Shown: positions 18,146-26,923, counted from the first letter of the stretch. The stretch is 64,000 nucleotides of DNA from Hymenobacter artigasi (GCF_012275535.1 NZ_JAAVTK010000004.1:186001-250000), one strand, 5' to 3'. Translations and numbers: made by a program. Notes: generated from the sequence alone by a model not told the origin.

Positions 18146-18345
18146 CTGGCCGTAGTTCCGCTAGCCGCAGTTTTGCGCGGAGCGCGTAACTGCTGGCTGA
18201 TTGGTAAGGCGAGTTTGCAAATCGCCATTGGCAAGGCAGGAGATAATTGCCGCTCTGCGGCAGCGAGTTGCAAATTCGCCTTACGGCAGGCCAGCAGATA
18301 CGCGCTCCGCGCTAAACTGCGGCCAGCGAGCAACTGCGGCCAGCT
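18146..18345. repeat. Long inverted repeat (about 78-base arms), MITE-like
   Basis: Left arm 18146-18224 and right arm 18267-18345 are inverted with roughly 80% or better match by eye; both contain CCGCAGTTT, GCGCGGAGCGCGTA and AAGGCGA.TTTGCAA. The loop is about 40 bases. There is no reading frame for a transposase, so this could be a non-autonomous element or a structured intergenic repeat. Confidence 0.8.
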
Positions 18346-18394
18346 GCCAGCCTTGTAGTGTTCAATCTATAAGCAACAGTTTGACTACTCCACC

Positions 18395-18434
18395 AACTCA
18401 CCAACCCACCAACCCACCAACCCGCCAACCCGCC
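18395..18434. repeat. Octanucleotide tandem repeat (5 units)
   Basis: Five consecutive 8-base units: AACTCACC, then AACCCACC twice, then AACCCGCC twice. Ends just before the stop codon of tamL. Unlike the heptad elements it has no inverted partner. Confidence 0.85.
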
Positions 18435-18440
18435 ACTCCA

Positions 18441-21137
18441 CTAGAACGGGTACCCGATGCCCAGATTGAAGGAAACGGGGTTGGCGCTGGTGTCGAAGTT
18501 GCGCAAGGCCCATTTATCGGCGGTGGTAGGTGCCGTGGGGTCGTATATTTTTGTGGCGATGTCGAGGCGCAGAATCAGGAACGTGAAATCGAAGCGCAGG
18601 CCAAAGCCCGAACCCACGGCAATCTGGCGGTAGAAATTGTTGATTTGAAACTGTGCGCCGGGGCGGAGGTAGTCGCCGGTATTGGGGTCTTTCCTTTCCT
18701 GCAGGCCCCACACGTTGCCAAAATCAGTGAACAGCGCCCCCTTGAAGAAGCCGTATATCGGGAAGCGGTATTCGGCGCTGCCTTCCAGCAGCAGCTCACC
18801 GGGCTGCTCGGTGAGGTAGTCGCGCACCAGCTGGCCGTTGCTGGGGCGCAGAGGCGTGTAGCCGCCCGGTCCCAGGCGGCGTGGCTGCCAGGCCCGCAGG
18901 CTGGTAGAGCCGCCGGCAAAAAACGACTTATCGTAGGGCACAATGTACTGCGGGTCGTTTTCGGGGGTAGTAGGGTCGTTGGTGCGGTTTAGGGCATGCA
19001 CGGCCCCGCCGTTGAGGCGCCACACGAAATACGTTTGGGGCGTGAGGCGGTAGTAGCGCCGGTAATCGACACTGACGCGGGCGAAGTCGTACACGTTCAG
19101 GCTCGTGCTTTCGAAGAGGGCCTTCTGGTAGAGCCCCCGCGTGAGGCCCCCGACTTCGGCAAACAGCCGCAGGTAGTAAGCGTTGCGGGTTTCGTTGAAA
19201 TCGTTGGAGTTGTAGAGCGACGTGAAGCTGAAGCTCGGCTCGACCTGCTTGCTGAACGACCGGTAGAGCGAGGAGCCCTCCGTGAGCTGAAGCGCTTTGA
19301 GACGCGCCTCGAAGGCCGGGCTGGTATAGGGCGTATTCACCAGGGTGATAACCACCGGCGAAAACACGTATTGATGAAACGGCGAGCGCTGCCAGATATA
19401 ATCCCAGGCAAACTCGAAGTTGGACCGGATGTATTCGGGGCGCTTTACGTAGGTTTCGGAGAGCGAGAAACGGGTTTTGGGGTTGTAGCGGGTGAGGAAG
19501 TAGTTGGTGCGGAAGGGCACCAGGAACTGCGGCAGCACCAGCGCCGCCGTGGCCCCCAACTGGGTCGTGTACACGTTGTCCGTGGTGTTGCCCGTGGTGT
19601 CGCTAATGCTGGCCACGCGGGTGAGCTGGCCCTCAAAACCAGCCCGCACGCCAAATTCCAGCACTTCGGCCCCCCCGAAGGGATTGCGGATTTTCAGGCG
19701 ATAATTCAGAAAAGGCCCCGGCAGATAGGCCACGTAGGTGGCGCCCACTTCCACGGTCTGGGAGAACTTGGGCGCGGGCGAGGCATTGATGACGGCCACC
19801 AGCTCGCCGGTGCTGGGGGTGCGGCTGGTGCTGTCGGCGGTGGGTGGGTCGGGCAGCTTGCGGTAGTTCACGGTATTGAACCGGAACATATCCAGGTCGG
19901 CCAGCAGGCGCTGGGTTTGCAGGGTATTGGCCAGGCTGTAGTGCTGCTCGGGGCGCACCCTCACCTTGTTGGCCAGCAGGCCGGTGCTGAATTTCTGCTG
20001 GTAGGCGGCAAAGCGAATCGAGTCCGTGACCACGGTATCCATCCGCACGCCCAGGCTGGGGCGGGCGCGCAGCGCGCCGGGCGTGCCGGCGCGGCGCAGG
20101 GTGTCGCCGGTGGCGCTGCGCAGGGTGCGGCCCACGCCGGCATCGGTGATGAAGCGCACCTGGCGCAGCGTGTACAGCCGGTGGCCCTGGTCCGGCCCGG
20201 GGTTGGCGATGAAGGTGCGCAGCCGCACCGTAAATTTTTCGTAGCTGGTATCGGCTTCGAGGGTGATGTACTGCTGGCGAAAATCAAAGTAGCCCGCGTT
20301 TTTCAGCAGGGTTTCGAGGCGGGTGCGCTCCTGGCCAATCAAGTCCTCATTATACCGGTCGTTTTCGTGCAGCAGCGTGGCCGACTGGCCCTGGCGCACC
20401 ACGGCCGCCACGCCCGAGTCGGGAATGCTGGGGGCCTGCAGGCGATACAGAAAAGGCTGGTTTTCGGTGATATTGTAGGTCACCGTCACCCTGCGGTATT
20501 GCTTGGCGGCATCGAGCGAATCGGACTTGCCGGGAAAAACCGACCCCACCGCATTCAGCGCCCGAAACAAGATGCTGCGCTGGAAGCGGGCCGTGTCGGT
20601 GGCCGACACCCGCGCCCGGAAAAAGCCCTGCGAGCGCAGGTAGGTGGTCATTTGCTCTACCGAGCGGCTGGTAAGGGCCGAGTCGTAGATAACGGGCGGC
20701 TCGCCCAGGCGCATGATGGCGTTGCCCTTGTCGAGCACCAGCTGCTTGCGCTTGATTTTGCGCTCGCGCTGAGCCAGCAGCTTGCCCAGCTGGGCCGAGT
20801 CGGTGCCGGCGGCCTGCATCTTGGCCGCGTAAGTTGTTGCAATTGTGCGCAGCTGGTTTTTGATGCGTACGGAATCGTAAAACCTGAAACCCAGCTGGTA
20901 TATGCCCAGCTTGGGCGGAATCCGGGTGTTGGGCTTTTGCTGGGCCAGCGCGGTCAGCCGTTCTTTGTCGGCCTGCTCTACGCCCTTTATTTCGACGCGG
21001 CTAAGCAGGCGCTGGTTGGGCCGCAACAGCCCAAACGGCGAGCACGCCGCCAGCCCCAGCAGCACGAGTAGCGGCCCGAGCCGCTGCGCAGGCCGTAGTT
21101 TTGGCAAATAAGTAACGAGTAATGGTTTCAAAAGCAC
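18441..21137 (-). CDS. tamL: TamL-type BamA/TamA-family outer-membrane assembly lipoprotein
   Basis: 898 residues if the GTG at 21137 is used; a TTG at 21107 would also retain the lipoprotein signal (LLGLAACS). POTRA-like repeats occupy roughly residues 40-380 and the C-terminal half is a 16-strand barrel of the Omp85 type, ending in Phe, with FAGGSTSLRAWQPRRLGPGG matching the conserved loop 6 region. In Bacteroidota TamL replaces TamA and inserts outer-membrane proteins. With the GTG start it overlaps the divergent methyltransferase by 16 bases. Confidence 0.88.
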   Translation of the reverse strand: MLLKPLLVTYLPKLRPAQRLGPLLVLLGLAACSPFGLLRPNQRLLSRVEIKGVEQADKERLTALAQQKPNTRIPPKLGIYQLGFRFYDSVRIKNQLRTIATTYAAKMQAAGTDSAQLGKLLAQRERKIKRKQLVLDKGNAIMRLGEPPVIYDSALTSRSVEQMTTYLRSQGFFRARVSATDTARFQRSILFRALNAVGSVFPGKSDSLDAAKQYRRVTVTYNITENQPFLYRLQAPSIPDSGVAAVVRQGQSATLLHENDRYNEDLIGQERTRLETLLKNAGYFDFRQQYITLEADTSYEKFTVRLRTFIANPGPDQGHRLYTLRQVRFITDAGVGRTLRSATGDTLRRAGTPGALRARPSLGVRMDTVVTDSIRFAAYQQKFSTGLLANKVRVRPEQHYSLANTLQTQRLLADLDMFRFNTVNYRKLPDPPTADSTSRTPSTGELVAVINASPAPKFSQTVEVGATYVAYLPGPFLNYRLKIRNPFGGAEVLEFGVRAGFEGQLTRVASISDTTGNTTDNVYTTQLGATAALVLPQFLVPFRTNYFLTRYNPKTRFSLSETYVKRPEYIRSNFEFAWDYIWQRSPFHQYVFSPVVITLVNTPYTSPAFEARLKALQLTEGSSLYRSFSKQVEPSFSFTSLYNSNDFNETRNAYYLRLFAEVGGLTRGLYQKALFESTSLNVYDFARVSVDYRRYYRLTPQTYFVWRLNGGAVHALNRTNDPTTPENDPQYIVPYDKSFFAGGSTSLRAWQPRRLGPGGYTPLRPSNGQLVRDYLTEQPGELLLEGSAEYRFPIYGFFKGALFTDFGNVWGLQERKDPNTGDYLRPGAQFQINNFYRQIAVGSGFGLRFDFTFLILRLDIATKIYDPTAPTTADKWALRNFDTSANPVSFNLGIGYPF

Positions 21138-21880
21138 TTGGCAAATACGTGCAGTCGCTGCACCAGAAGAAGTACCGGCACCGCCACGGGGCGTTCCTGG
21201 TGGAGGGAGGCAAAAACGTGTTGGAGCTGCTAAGTTCCGACCTGGAAGTTGAACACGTGCTGGCCACGGCCGAATTTATCGACCAAAACCGTGCCCGCCT
21301 GCCCGCCCGCCTGCCGCTCAGCCCCGCCACCGAAACCGAACTCACCCAGCTCGGCACGCTGGCCACCAATAACACCGCCTTGGCCGTGGTGCGCCTGCCC
21401 GCCGAAACCGCCCTGCCCCTAACGCTGCCCGAAACCGGTTTGTTGCTCGCCCTCGACGAAGTGCGCGACCCCGGCAACCTCGGCACCCTGCTGCGCCTAG
21501 CCGACTGGTACGGCCTGCCCGGCGTGGTGCTCAGCCCCGGCTGCGCCGATGCCTACGCCCCCAAAACGGTAGCCGCCAGCATGGGCGCATTCGCCCGGGT
21601 GCGCGTCTGGGAGCGCGACCTCACCGCGTGGCTTCCCACGCTGGCTCCCGCCGTGGGCATCTTCGGGGCCGACCTGGCGGGCAACAACGTGCACCGCCTC
21701 ACCCTGCGCCCCGCCGGCGTGCTCGTGATGGGCTCCGAATCGCACGGCCTCACGCCGGGCGTGGGGGCGGCCCTCACGCGCCGGCTGCACATTCCGCGCG
21801 GGGCCGGCGGCCAAGCGGAGAGTTTGAACGTGGCCATTTCAGCGGCTATTCTGCTGGATAATTTCTTTCGGAATCAGTAA
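21122..21880 (+). CDS. TrmH/SpoU-family RNA 2'-O-methyltransferase
   Basis: 252 residues. N-terminal substrate-binding domain (KKYRHRHGAFLVEGGKNV) followed by the SPOUT knot domain: ALDEVRDPGNLGTLLRLADWYG, VLVMGSESHGLTPGV and the terminal ESLNVAISAAILL, the three SPOUT SAM-binding motifs. Methylates ribose in rRNA or tRNA; the target position cannot be told. It is divergent from tamL with overlapping 5' ends. Confidence 0.92.
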   Translation: MVSKALGKYVQSLHQKKYRHRHGAFLVEGGKNVLELLSSDLEVEHVLATAEFIDQNRARLPARLPLSPATETELTQLGTLATNNTALAVVRLPAETALPLTLPETGLLLALDEVRDPGNLGTLLRLADWYGLPGVVLSPGCADAYAPKTVAASMGAFARVRVWERDLTAWLPTLAPAVGIFGADLAGNNVHRLTLRPAGVLVMGSESHGLTPGVGAALTRRLHIPRGAGGQAESLNVAISAAILLDNFFRNQ

Positions 21881-21898
21881 GGATTATCGGCTTTAAAG

Positions 21899-21937
21899 CA
21901 GAACGTCATGCGGAGCGGAGCTCTGCATGACGTTCTG
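21899..21937. terminator. Bidirectional terminator-like hairpin
   Basis: Perfect 13-bp stem CAGAACGTCATGC with a 13-base loop and a short T run on the plus side, between convergent genes. Confidence 0.75.
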
Positions 21938-21976
21938 TTTGACCAAAAGCGCATTCCGGACTAGCACGGCTGGCTT

Positions 21977-23131
21977 TTAGAACCCGGTAAGGTTCAGGCC
22001 GAAGGAGAGCACGTGGGTGTTGGGGCCTTTGTTGTCGCGGAACAGCTCGTTCATGTTGTACTTAGCAAACAGGCGGAGGGAGTGGAAGCCGATTTCGCCC
22101 TGCACCCCGTACTGCCAGTCGTTGAGGTTGAGCGGGCCGGAAATTTTATCCTGGTATTTGTAGTCGCTGCCCGTCAGCTTGTACTCGGTTTCGATGTTGC
22201 TGGCCACGCGGTAGCCGCCAAAGCCGCCGATGCCGGCTGAGAGCGTGCGTCGGTCGTCTTTGTTGCGCAGCTTGAGGCGCAGCATCACGGGCAGGTTCAG
22301 GCTGCCCAGGTACAGGGTCGAGCTGTTGACCTGCTTCACATCGGGAGCACGCTCGAAGTAGGTGGTGCTGATGCCCTGCACCCACTGGTTATTGCCTTGC
22401 AGCTGAAAATTGTTCATCGAAAATTCCGGGCCGAAGGTGAGGGCCAGCTTGGCCCGCTTGCTGTAGGCCAGCGGCTGCACGAAGTCGAGGCCCAAGTCGA
22501 GGTAGCCCACGCCCCAGCCCCAGTAGTCGAGCCCGGGGGCACCGGTGCTGACGGCATTGGCCGTGGTGTTCACGAAAGTGTTGAGCCCGAAGGCCAGCCG
22601 GAACGAAACCGAAGAGCTGCGCTCCTGATTTACCCGCTTCAGCGAGTCGGCAGCCGTCTTCTTTTTCTTGTCGCTATTGAAGTTGTACGACGTATTGCCG
22701 TCGTTGTCGGTATGAGCCACGAGGCCGAATTTCTTGTTCAGAAACACCTGCGTTTTGGTGCTGCCTCTTTCGTTGGCACCGGGCTTGTGGGCCGTGATGC
22801 GGATTTCTTCGGGGAGGTTCTGGCCGGGCTGGTCCTTGTCGGGGTAGAAGCGCATGGTCACCTGGTCGGTGGTGCCGGTTTTGGCGGCGGCTTCGGCCTG
22901 CGTGATGTAAGTGGCCAGCCGTGAAGTGAGCGAATCGAGGTGGTAGTTTTTCATGTCGCGCAGCTGGGCGGCGTTGCGCACGGTCAGGGTCAGGGTGGCT
23001 TTGTTGGGCAGGCGCACCACAATGGTGTCCTGCACGGTGGCAGTGGCCCCGAGGGCGGTGGCGCGGGCCATATTCAGCCCGCCCAGCGTCATCGTCAGCA
23101 GCAGAAAGAAGGAGAGAAAAGCGCGTTGCAT
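21977..23131 (-). CDS. Outer-membrane beta-barrel protein, last gene of sigma-factor operon
   Basis: 384 residues with a signal peptide (about 1-27). Residues 35-170 are soluble and include a Lys-rich stretch near 150; the remainder alternates polar and aromatic residues like an 8- to 10-strand barrel, ending in LTGF. Function unknown. It begins 24 bases after the stop of the anti-sigma-like gene, so it is probably controlled by the sigma factor at 24232. Confidence 0.72.
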   Translation of the reverse strand: MQRAFLSFFLLLTMTLGGLNMARATALGATATVQDTIVVRLPNKATLTLTVRNAAQLRDMKNYHLDSLTSRLATYITQAEAAAKTGTTDQVTMRFYPDKDQPGQNLPEEIRITAHKPGANERGSTKTQVFLNKKFGLVAHTDNDGNTSYNFNSDKKKKTAADSLKRVNQERSSSVSFRLAFGLNTFVNTTANAVSTGAPGLDYWGWGVGYLDLGLDFVQPLAYSKRAKLALTFGPEFSMNNFQLQGNNQWVQGISTTYFERAPDVKQVNSSTLYLGSLNLPVMLRLKLRNKDDRRTLSAGIGGFGGYRVASNIETEYKLTGSDYKYQDKISGPLNLNDWQYGVQGEIGFHSLRLFAKYNMNELFRDNKGPNTHVLSFGLNLTGF

Positions 23132-23155
23132 GATTTCTATGAAGAAGAGGGTGAA

Positions 23156-24220
23156 TTACAATTGAATGGATTTCGTGACCCGGTGGCCGGCCACGGTGGC
23201 CTCAATGGTCACGTTTTCGGGCAGGCCCGTGACTTCGGCCAGGCTGACCCGTTCGCCGCGCACCAGCTGGCCGCCCAGGTGCAGGAGGCGGCCGCCCAGC
23301 CGCCGACGCTCGGCGGGCTCGGGGTTGGCGGCCAGGGCCGAGGCCACCGTGCGGGTGGGCCGGGCCGGGGCTGCGCCGTTGCGTACCTCCACCGCGATAA
23401 ACTCGGCGGCGGGCACCAGGCGGGCGGGGACGATTTCCGGCGCGGGCACTGGCGTGGGTGTGGTGGCGGCTACCACCGGGGCCGGCCGCTGCTCGTCAGC
23501 AGCGGGGTTGCGGGCCGGGGCGGGCGGCATCGTGCGGGCCACGAGGGGGAGCGAGGGGGCCGCCGCGTCCGGCTGCCGGCTACTTCCCAGCGGGTGGCGC
23601 GGCGACGGCCGCTCGGCCGACTTCTGGGCCTTTGATGCGGTAGATGCCAGGGCCAGAGAGCGGGTTGCCTGAGCCGTGGTGTTTTTTTGAATTGAAGCGG
23701 AAAATGCGTTTTTGGTGGCTGCCGGGGTGTTATTCGCGGCTGCTACGGCTTCGGCAGTTGCACCAGCTGCTGTGGTAGCGGCGGCCGCCGCGGTAGTAAT
23801 AGCAGCAGGAACGGACGCCGCTGCTGCCGGCTGTGTATTAGTAGGAGTGGTCGTTTTTTTGTTCCCGGTAGCTACTGCATTGTCACTCATATCGCCGGCG
23901 GGGAACCCCAGCCACAGACCGGCCCCGCCGGCTAGCAGCAGAATGAGCACGGCGGCGGCCATGGCCATGGGCCACCACGCGGCGGCACGGCGCTGGCGGG
24001 GGCGCAGGTGCTCATCTTCGAGGCGCTCCCAGAGCTCGCGGCGCGGGGCTGTAGAGTGGGCGCCCAAGCTTTTCTGAAACAGCTCGTCGAGGCGCGGGTC
24101 GTTGGCTTCGGGCTGGGGCGCGCTGTTTTGCAGGCGCGCCCAAAGGTCGTCGCCGGGGGGCGTTTCGTGGCCGTCGAGCTGGCGGCGGAATAAATCGTCG
24201 ATATTATCTTCGGGAAGCAT
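23156..24220 (-). CDS. Putative membrane-bound anti-sigma factor
   Basis: 354 residues from ATG 24220. The cytoplasmic N-terminus has two similar short motifs (DDLFRRQLDGHETPPGDDLW and DELFQKSLGAHSTAPRRELW), then a single membrane helix at about 90-115, then a long Ala/Thr/Pro-rich periplasmic region. The start is 11 bases after the sigma-factor stop. The anti-sigma role is inferred from topology and position; no ZAS zinc motif or FecR domain is visible. Confidence 0.7.
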   Translation of the reverse strand: MLPEDNIDDLFRRQLDGHETPPGDDLWARLQNSAPQPEANDPRLDELFQKSLGAHSTAPRRELWERLEDEHLRPRQRRAAAWWPMAMAAAVLILLLAGGAGLWLGFPAGDMSDNAVATGNKKTTTPTNTQPAAAASVPAAITTAAAAATTAAGATAEAVAAANNTPAATKNAFSASIQKNTTAQATRSLALASTASKAQKSAERPSPRHPLGSSRQPDAAAPSLPLVARTMPPAPARNPAADEQRPAPVVAATTPTPVPAPEIVPARLVPAAEFIAVEVRNGAAPARPTRTVASALAANPEPAERRRLGGRLLHLGGQLVRGERVSLAEVTGLPENVTIEATVAGHRVTKSIQL

Positions 24221-24231
24221 AGTTATAGGAG

Positions 24232-24792
24232 CTAATTCGCCGAAATGGCGGAAAACTGAACGCGCCGCTGGAGCATGGCGCGGGCCTTGCTCAGCTGCGA
24301 TTTGCTGGTGCCTTCGCTGATGCCCAGCAGCTCGGCAATTTCCTGGTGGCCGTAGCCTTCCAGGGCATACAGGTTGAAAACGGTGCGGTAGCCGGTGGGT
24401 AAGGTGGCCAGCAGGTTCAGCAAGTCTTCGGCTTGTAGCTGGGTGTCGGCGGTGGCGGCGGTAGTGGCCAGGTTTTCGGGCTGGGCAAAGTCCTCCATCG
24501 ACACGGTCATCAGCTCGCGCTGGCGCAGCTGCATCAGGGCTTCGTTCACCATGATGCGGCGCACCCAGCCCTCGAAGCTGCCTTCGAAGCGGTAGTTGGG
24601 CAGGGCCCGAAACATCTTGGCAAAACCCAGTATCAGGGCTTCTTCGGCATCTTCGCGGCGCTTGAGGTAGCGGCGGCACACGGTGAGCATCAGCCCGGCC
24701 AGCTGGTCGTAGAGCTGGCGCTGGGCCCGGTGCTCGCCCCGCACACAAGCAGCGATGAGGTCGGCTTCGGTCGTCACGGTAAGGGTGGGCAC
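24232..24792 (-). CDS. ECF-type RNA polymerase sigma factor
   Basis: 186 residues. Region 2 (LYDQLAGLMLTVCRRYLKRREDAEEALILGFAKMF) recognises the -10 region and core enzyme; region 4 (LPTGYRTVFNLYALEGYGHQEIAELLGISEGTSKSQLSKAR) holds the helix-turn-helix for the -35 region. The start is a GTG at 24792, or another GTG at 24777. First gene of a three-gene operon with a membrane partner and an outer-membrane protein, the usual layout for an envelope-responsive sigma factor. Confidence 0.93.
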   Translation of the reverse strand: MPTLTVTTEADLIAACVRGEHRAQRQLYDQLAGLMLTVCRRYLKRREDAEEALILGFAKMFRALPNYRFEGSFEGWVRRIMVNEALMQLRQRELMTVSMEDFAQPENLATTAATADTQLQAEDLLNLLATLPTGYRTVFNLYALEGYGHQEIAELLGISEGTSKSQLSKARAMLQRRVQFSAISAN

Positions 24793-24900
24793 GGGAGCAG
24801 AAAGGATGGTGAGTTAGGGCGGCAGATGCGGAAAGTGCGGAAAGGGTTGCCTGCGGGAAAGAAGTTTTTTGCCGTACTCCGTTTGTTCGATTCGAGGCAG

Positions 24901-24908
24901 TAGCTTCG
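24901..24908 (+). promoter_or_regulatory. Possible Bacteroidetes -7 promoter element (TAGCTTCG)
   Basis: One mismatch to TAnnTTTG (C for T at position 7), 22 bases before the ATG at 24930; a TTTG occurs 15 bases upstream, slightly closer than usual. Confidence 0.4.
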
Positions 24909-24929
24909 CAAGCGCTAATCAATACTATT

Positions 24930-25463
24930 ATGCAAAAACTGCTACCATTCCTCCTGTTCTCGATGACGGTTTCACGCCTTGCGGCACAGGAAGTCCCCAT
25001 TAAGCCGGCTATCTACCGAAAATATACCGTTGCGCTGGGCATCTTGGGTAATCCCAAAGTGCTGGGCGTGCAGGCGGAAGGTCGTTTTGGGCAGCATTTT
25101 GGCGGGCGGCTGGTGGCCACGCAGGTGTTTGATTCGCATCGGCAAAACGAATTTAGTGCCGGAGGCCTCGGTTTGCTCACCTATTATATTCCCCTAAAAA
25201 ACCCGCGCCTGGAACCAGTCGTCGCAATCGGTGGCGTTTATTCGCTCTACCATTGGGACCTGGGCTACAACAAAGGCACCCTGACGGACTTCAACGTAGG
25301 CGGCGGAATGGGCCTGAACATGCGCTTTAGCAATGACTTTCGGGCAGGCATCAACGTGTTGTTCGCCAATGGATTCGTGGCCGATTATCAAGCCGATGAT
25401 ATGCGCGTCGTGCGCCGGAAGCTGCTCGTGATGCCCGCTCTTACGTTTGATATTCTGCTGTAG
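24930..25463 (+). CDS. Small outer-membrane beta-barrel protein, unknown function
   Basis: 177 residues with a signal peptide ending near LAAQE. The remainder has alternating hydrophobic strands and glycines (VAIGGVYSLYHWDLGYN, FNVGGGMGLNMRFS) typical of 8-strand barrels. No specific family recognised. The stop is 6 bases from the stop of the convergent CLC gene, with no terminator between them. Confidence 0.65.
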   Translation: MQKLLPFLLFSMTVSRLAAQEVPIKPAIYRKYTVALGILGNPKVLGVQAEGRFGQHFGGRLVATQVFDSHRQNEFSAGGLGLLTYYIPLKNPRLEPVVAIGGVYSLYHWDLGYNKGTLTDFNVGGGMGLNMRFSNDFRAGINVLFANGFVADYQADDMRVVRRKLLVMPALTFDILL

Positions 25464-25469
25464 GCCCAT

Positions 25470-26753
25470 TTAGGGCAGCTCGTTCAGCGGGCGGCCTTGC
25501 TGCCGTCCCAGGCGCAAATGCTTGGCCTGCCCCACCACCTGCGACCCATAAATACCGTGGTGGCCTGAGAACAAATAGGCCACCACGCTGGCCAGCGCCA
25601 GGTACACGCCGGCATGGCCCCCGAATAACTCTAGTCCCATTAGGGTGCAGGCCAGGGGCGTATTGGCCGCGCCGGCAAACACGCCCACGAAGCCCATGGC
25701 CGCCAGCAGCGCCACCGGCAGCGGCAGCACCACGGCCAGCGCGCTGCCCAGCGCCGCGCCAATAAAAAACAGCGGCGTGACCTCGCCCCCCTTGAAGCCG
25801 CAGCCCAGCGTGAGGGCCGTGAGCACCAGCTTGAGGGCCCAGTCGGTGGGCACGAGCGGGTGCTGAAAGGCCTCGACGATAACCGGCACGCCCAGCCCGC
25901 CAAAGCGCACCGGTCCCACGGCCCACAGCAGCCCGGCCACCAGTACGCCGCCTACCACCGGCCGCAGCGGCGGATAGGCAATGCGGCCAAAAACCTTGCT
26001 GATTGTGTGCGTGAGCGTAGCAAAGGCCCTGGCTGCCAGCCCAAACAGTGCGCCCGCCGCCAGGGTGCAGCCCAATAGGAGTGGCGTGAGCGGCAGCTCG
26101 CCCAGCGTGGGATAGTGGGTGTGGCCCACGCCCCAGGCCCGCGTCACGAAGTCAGCCATGACAGCCGCCAGGAAGCTGGGCAGCACGGCTTCGTAGCGAA
26201 TGGAGCCCAGCAGAAAGACTTCGAGCCCGAATACGGCCCCGGCCAGCGGCGTGCCAAACACGGAAGCAAACCCCGCGCTCATGCCCGCGATGAGCAGCAG
26301 GCGGCGGTCGCGGGGGCGCAGGCCCAGCCAGCGGGTGAGCTGGTCGGCCAGGGCCGCGCCCATCTGCACAGCCGTGCCCTCACGGCCCGCCGACCCGCCA
26401 AACAGGTGCGTGGCCAGCGTGCCGCCCAGCACCAGCGGCACCATGCGCAACGGCAGCTGCTGGCTGGGGCGGTGGATTTCATCCAGAATGAGGTTGTTGC
26501 CGCGCACCACGCTATTGCCAAAATAGTGGTAGGCCCCGCCGATGAGCAGGCCTGCCACCGGCAGCAGCGCCAAAACCCACAGATGCGCTTCGCGCCAGCG
26601 CGTGGCCCAGTCGAGCGCTACCAGAAACCCCGCCGAGGCGGTGCCGGCCATTGCGCCAATCAGGCCGCAAATCAGCAGCCAACGCAATAGAAAAAGGAGG
26701 GTGGCGGTGGTGCCGAGGGTGCGCAGGCGGGCGAGGGCAAAGCGTGGGGTCAC
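25470..26753 (-). CDS. CLC-family fluoride/proton antiporter under fluoride riboswitch
   Basis: 427 residues, about ten membrane helices. CLC hallmarks: GSAGREGTAVQMG with the gating glutamate Glu125, and GFKGGEVTPLFFIG. The first ion-binding loop reads GNNLI (85-89) where chloride-type CLCs have GSGIP; a change at this loop is what marks the fluoride-exporting CLC-F clade, and its spacing to the glutamate (39 residues) fits that clade. The upstream fluoride riboswitch makes fluoride export the clear prediction. Translation starts at GTG 26753, about 54 bases after the aptamer; a TAG lies in frame upstream. Confidence 0.9.
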   Translation of the reverse strand: MTPRFALARLRTLGTTATLLFLLRWLLICGLIGAMAGTASAGFLVALDWATRWREAHLWVLALLPVAGLLIGGAYHYFGNSVVRGNNLILDEIHRPSQQLPLRMVPLVLGGTLATHLFGGSAGREGTAVQMGAALADQLTRWLGLRPRDRRLLLIAGMSAGFASVFGTPLAGAVFGLEVFLLGSIRYEAVLPSFLAAVMADFVTRAWGVGHTHYPTLGELPLTPLLLGCTLAAGALFGLAARAFATLTHTISKVFGRIAYPPLRPVVGGVLVAGLLWAVGPVRFGGLGVPVIVEAFQHPLVPTDWALKLVLTALTLGCGFKGGEVTPLFFIGAALGSALAVVLPLPVALLAAMGFVGVFAGAANTPLACTLMGLELFGGHAGVYLALASVVAYLFSGHHGIYGSQVVGQAKHLRLGRQQGRPLNELP

Positions 26754-26806
26754 GGGGGCGAACGGTATGATGAGCTATGCGGCGCGGCCCCGGTGGCCGC
26801 CCGTTT

Positions 26807-26867
26807 CGTAGGAATCATCAGCGCGGGGCGCGGGGCTCCGGCGGTTCGCGGTGGCAATCCATCACCG
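26807..26867 (-). promoter_or_regulatory. Fluoride riboswitch (crcB motif)
   Basis: On the minus strand the leader reads GGTGATGG, then TTGCCACC, GCGAACCGCC, a GC-rich variable hairpin, and CTGATGATTCCTACG. This reproduces the conserved 5' GGxGAUGG and 3' CUGAUGxxUCCUAC ends of the fluoride (crcB) aptamer in the right order and spacing, with the GGTG/CACC stem. It lies between a -7 promoter element and the CLC-F gene. A hairpin (GCGGCC/GGCCGC) in the following 50 bases could be the expression platform. Confidence 0.9.
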
Positions 26868-26877
26868 TATTCTGGGG

Positions 26878-26885
26878 CAAATATA
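26878..26885 (-). promoter_or_regulatory. Bacteroidetes -7 promoter element for the riboswitch transcript
   Basis: TATATTTG on the minus strand, an exact TAnnTTTG match. It ends 10 bases before the aptamer, so the transcript would begin at or just before the riboswitch. Confidence 0.7.
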
Positions 26886-26923
26886 AACGGCGTTTGTCGG
26901 CATTGCCTTGGCCTCGGAGCAAA

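Noticed and set aside
17926..18333. 135-codon minus-strand frame
   Set aside because: It runs through the repeat cluster and has no protein-family pattern.
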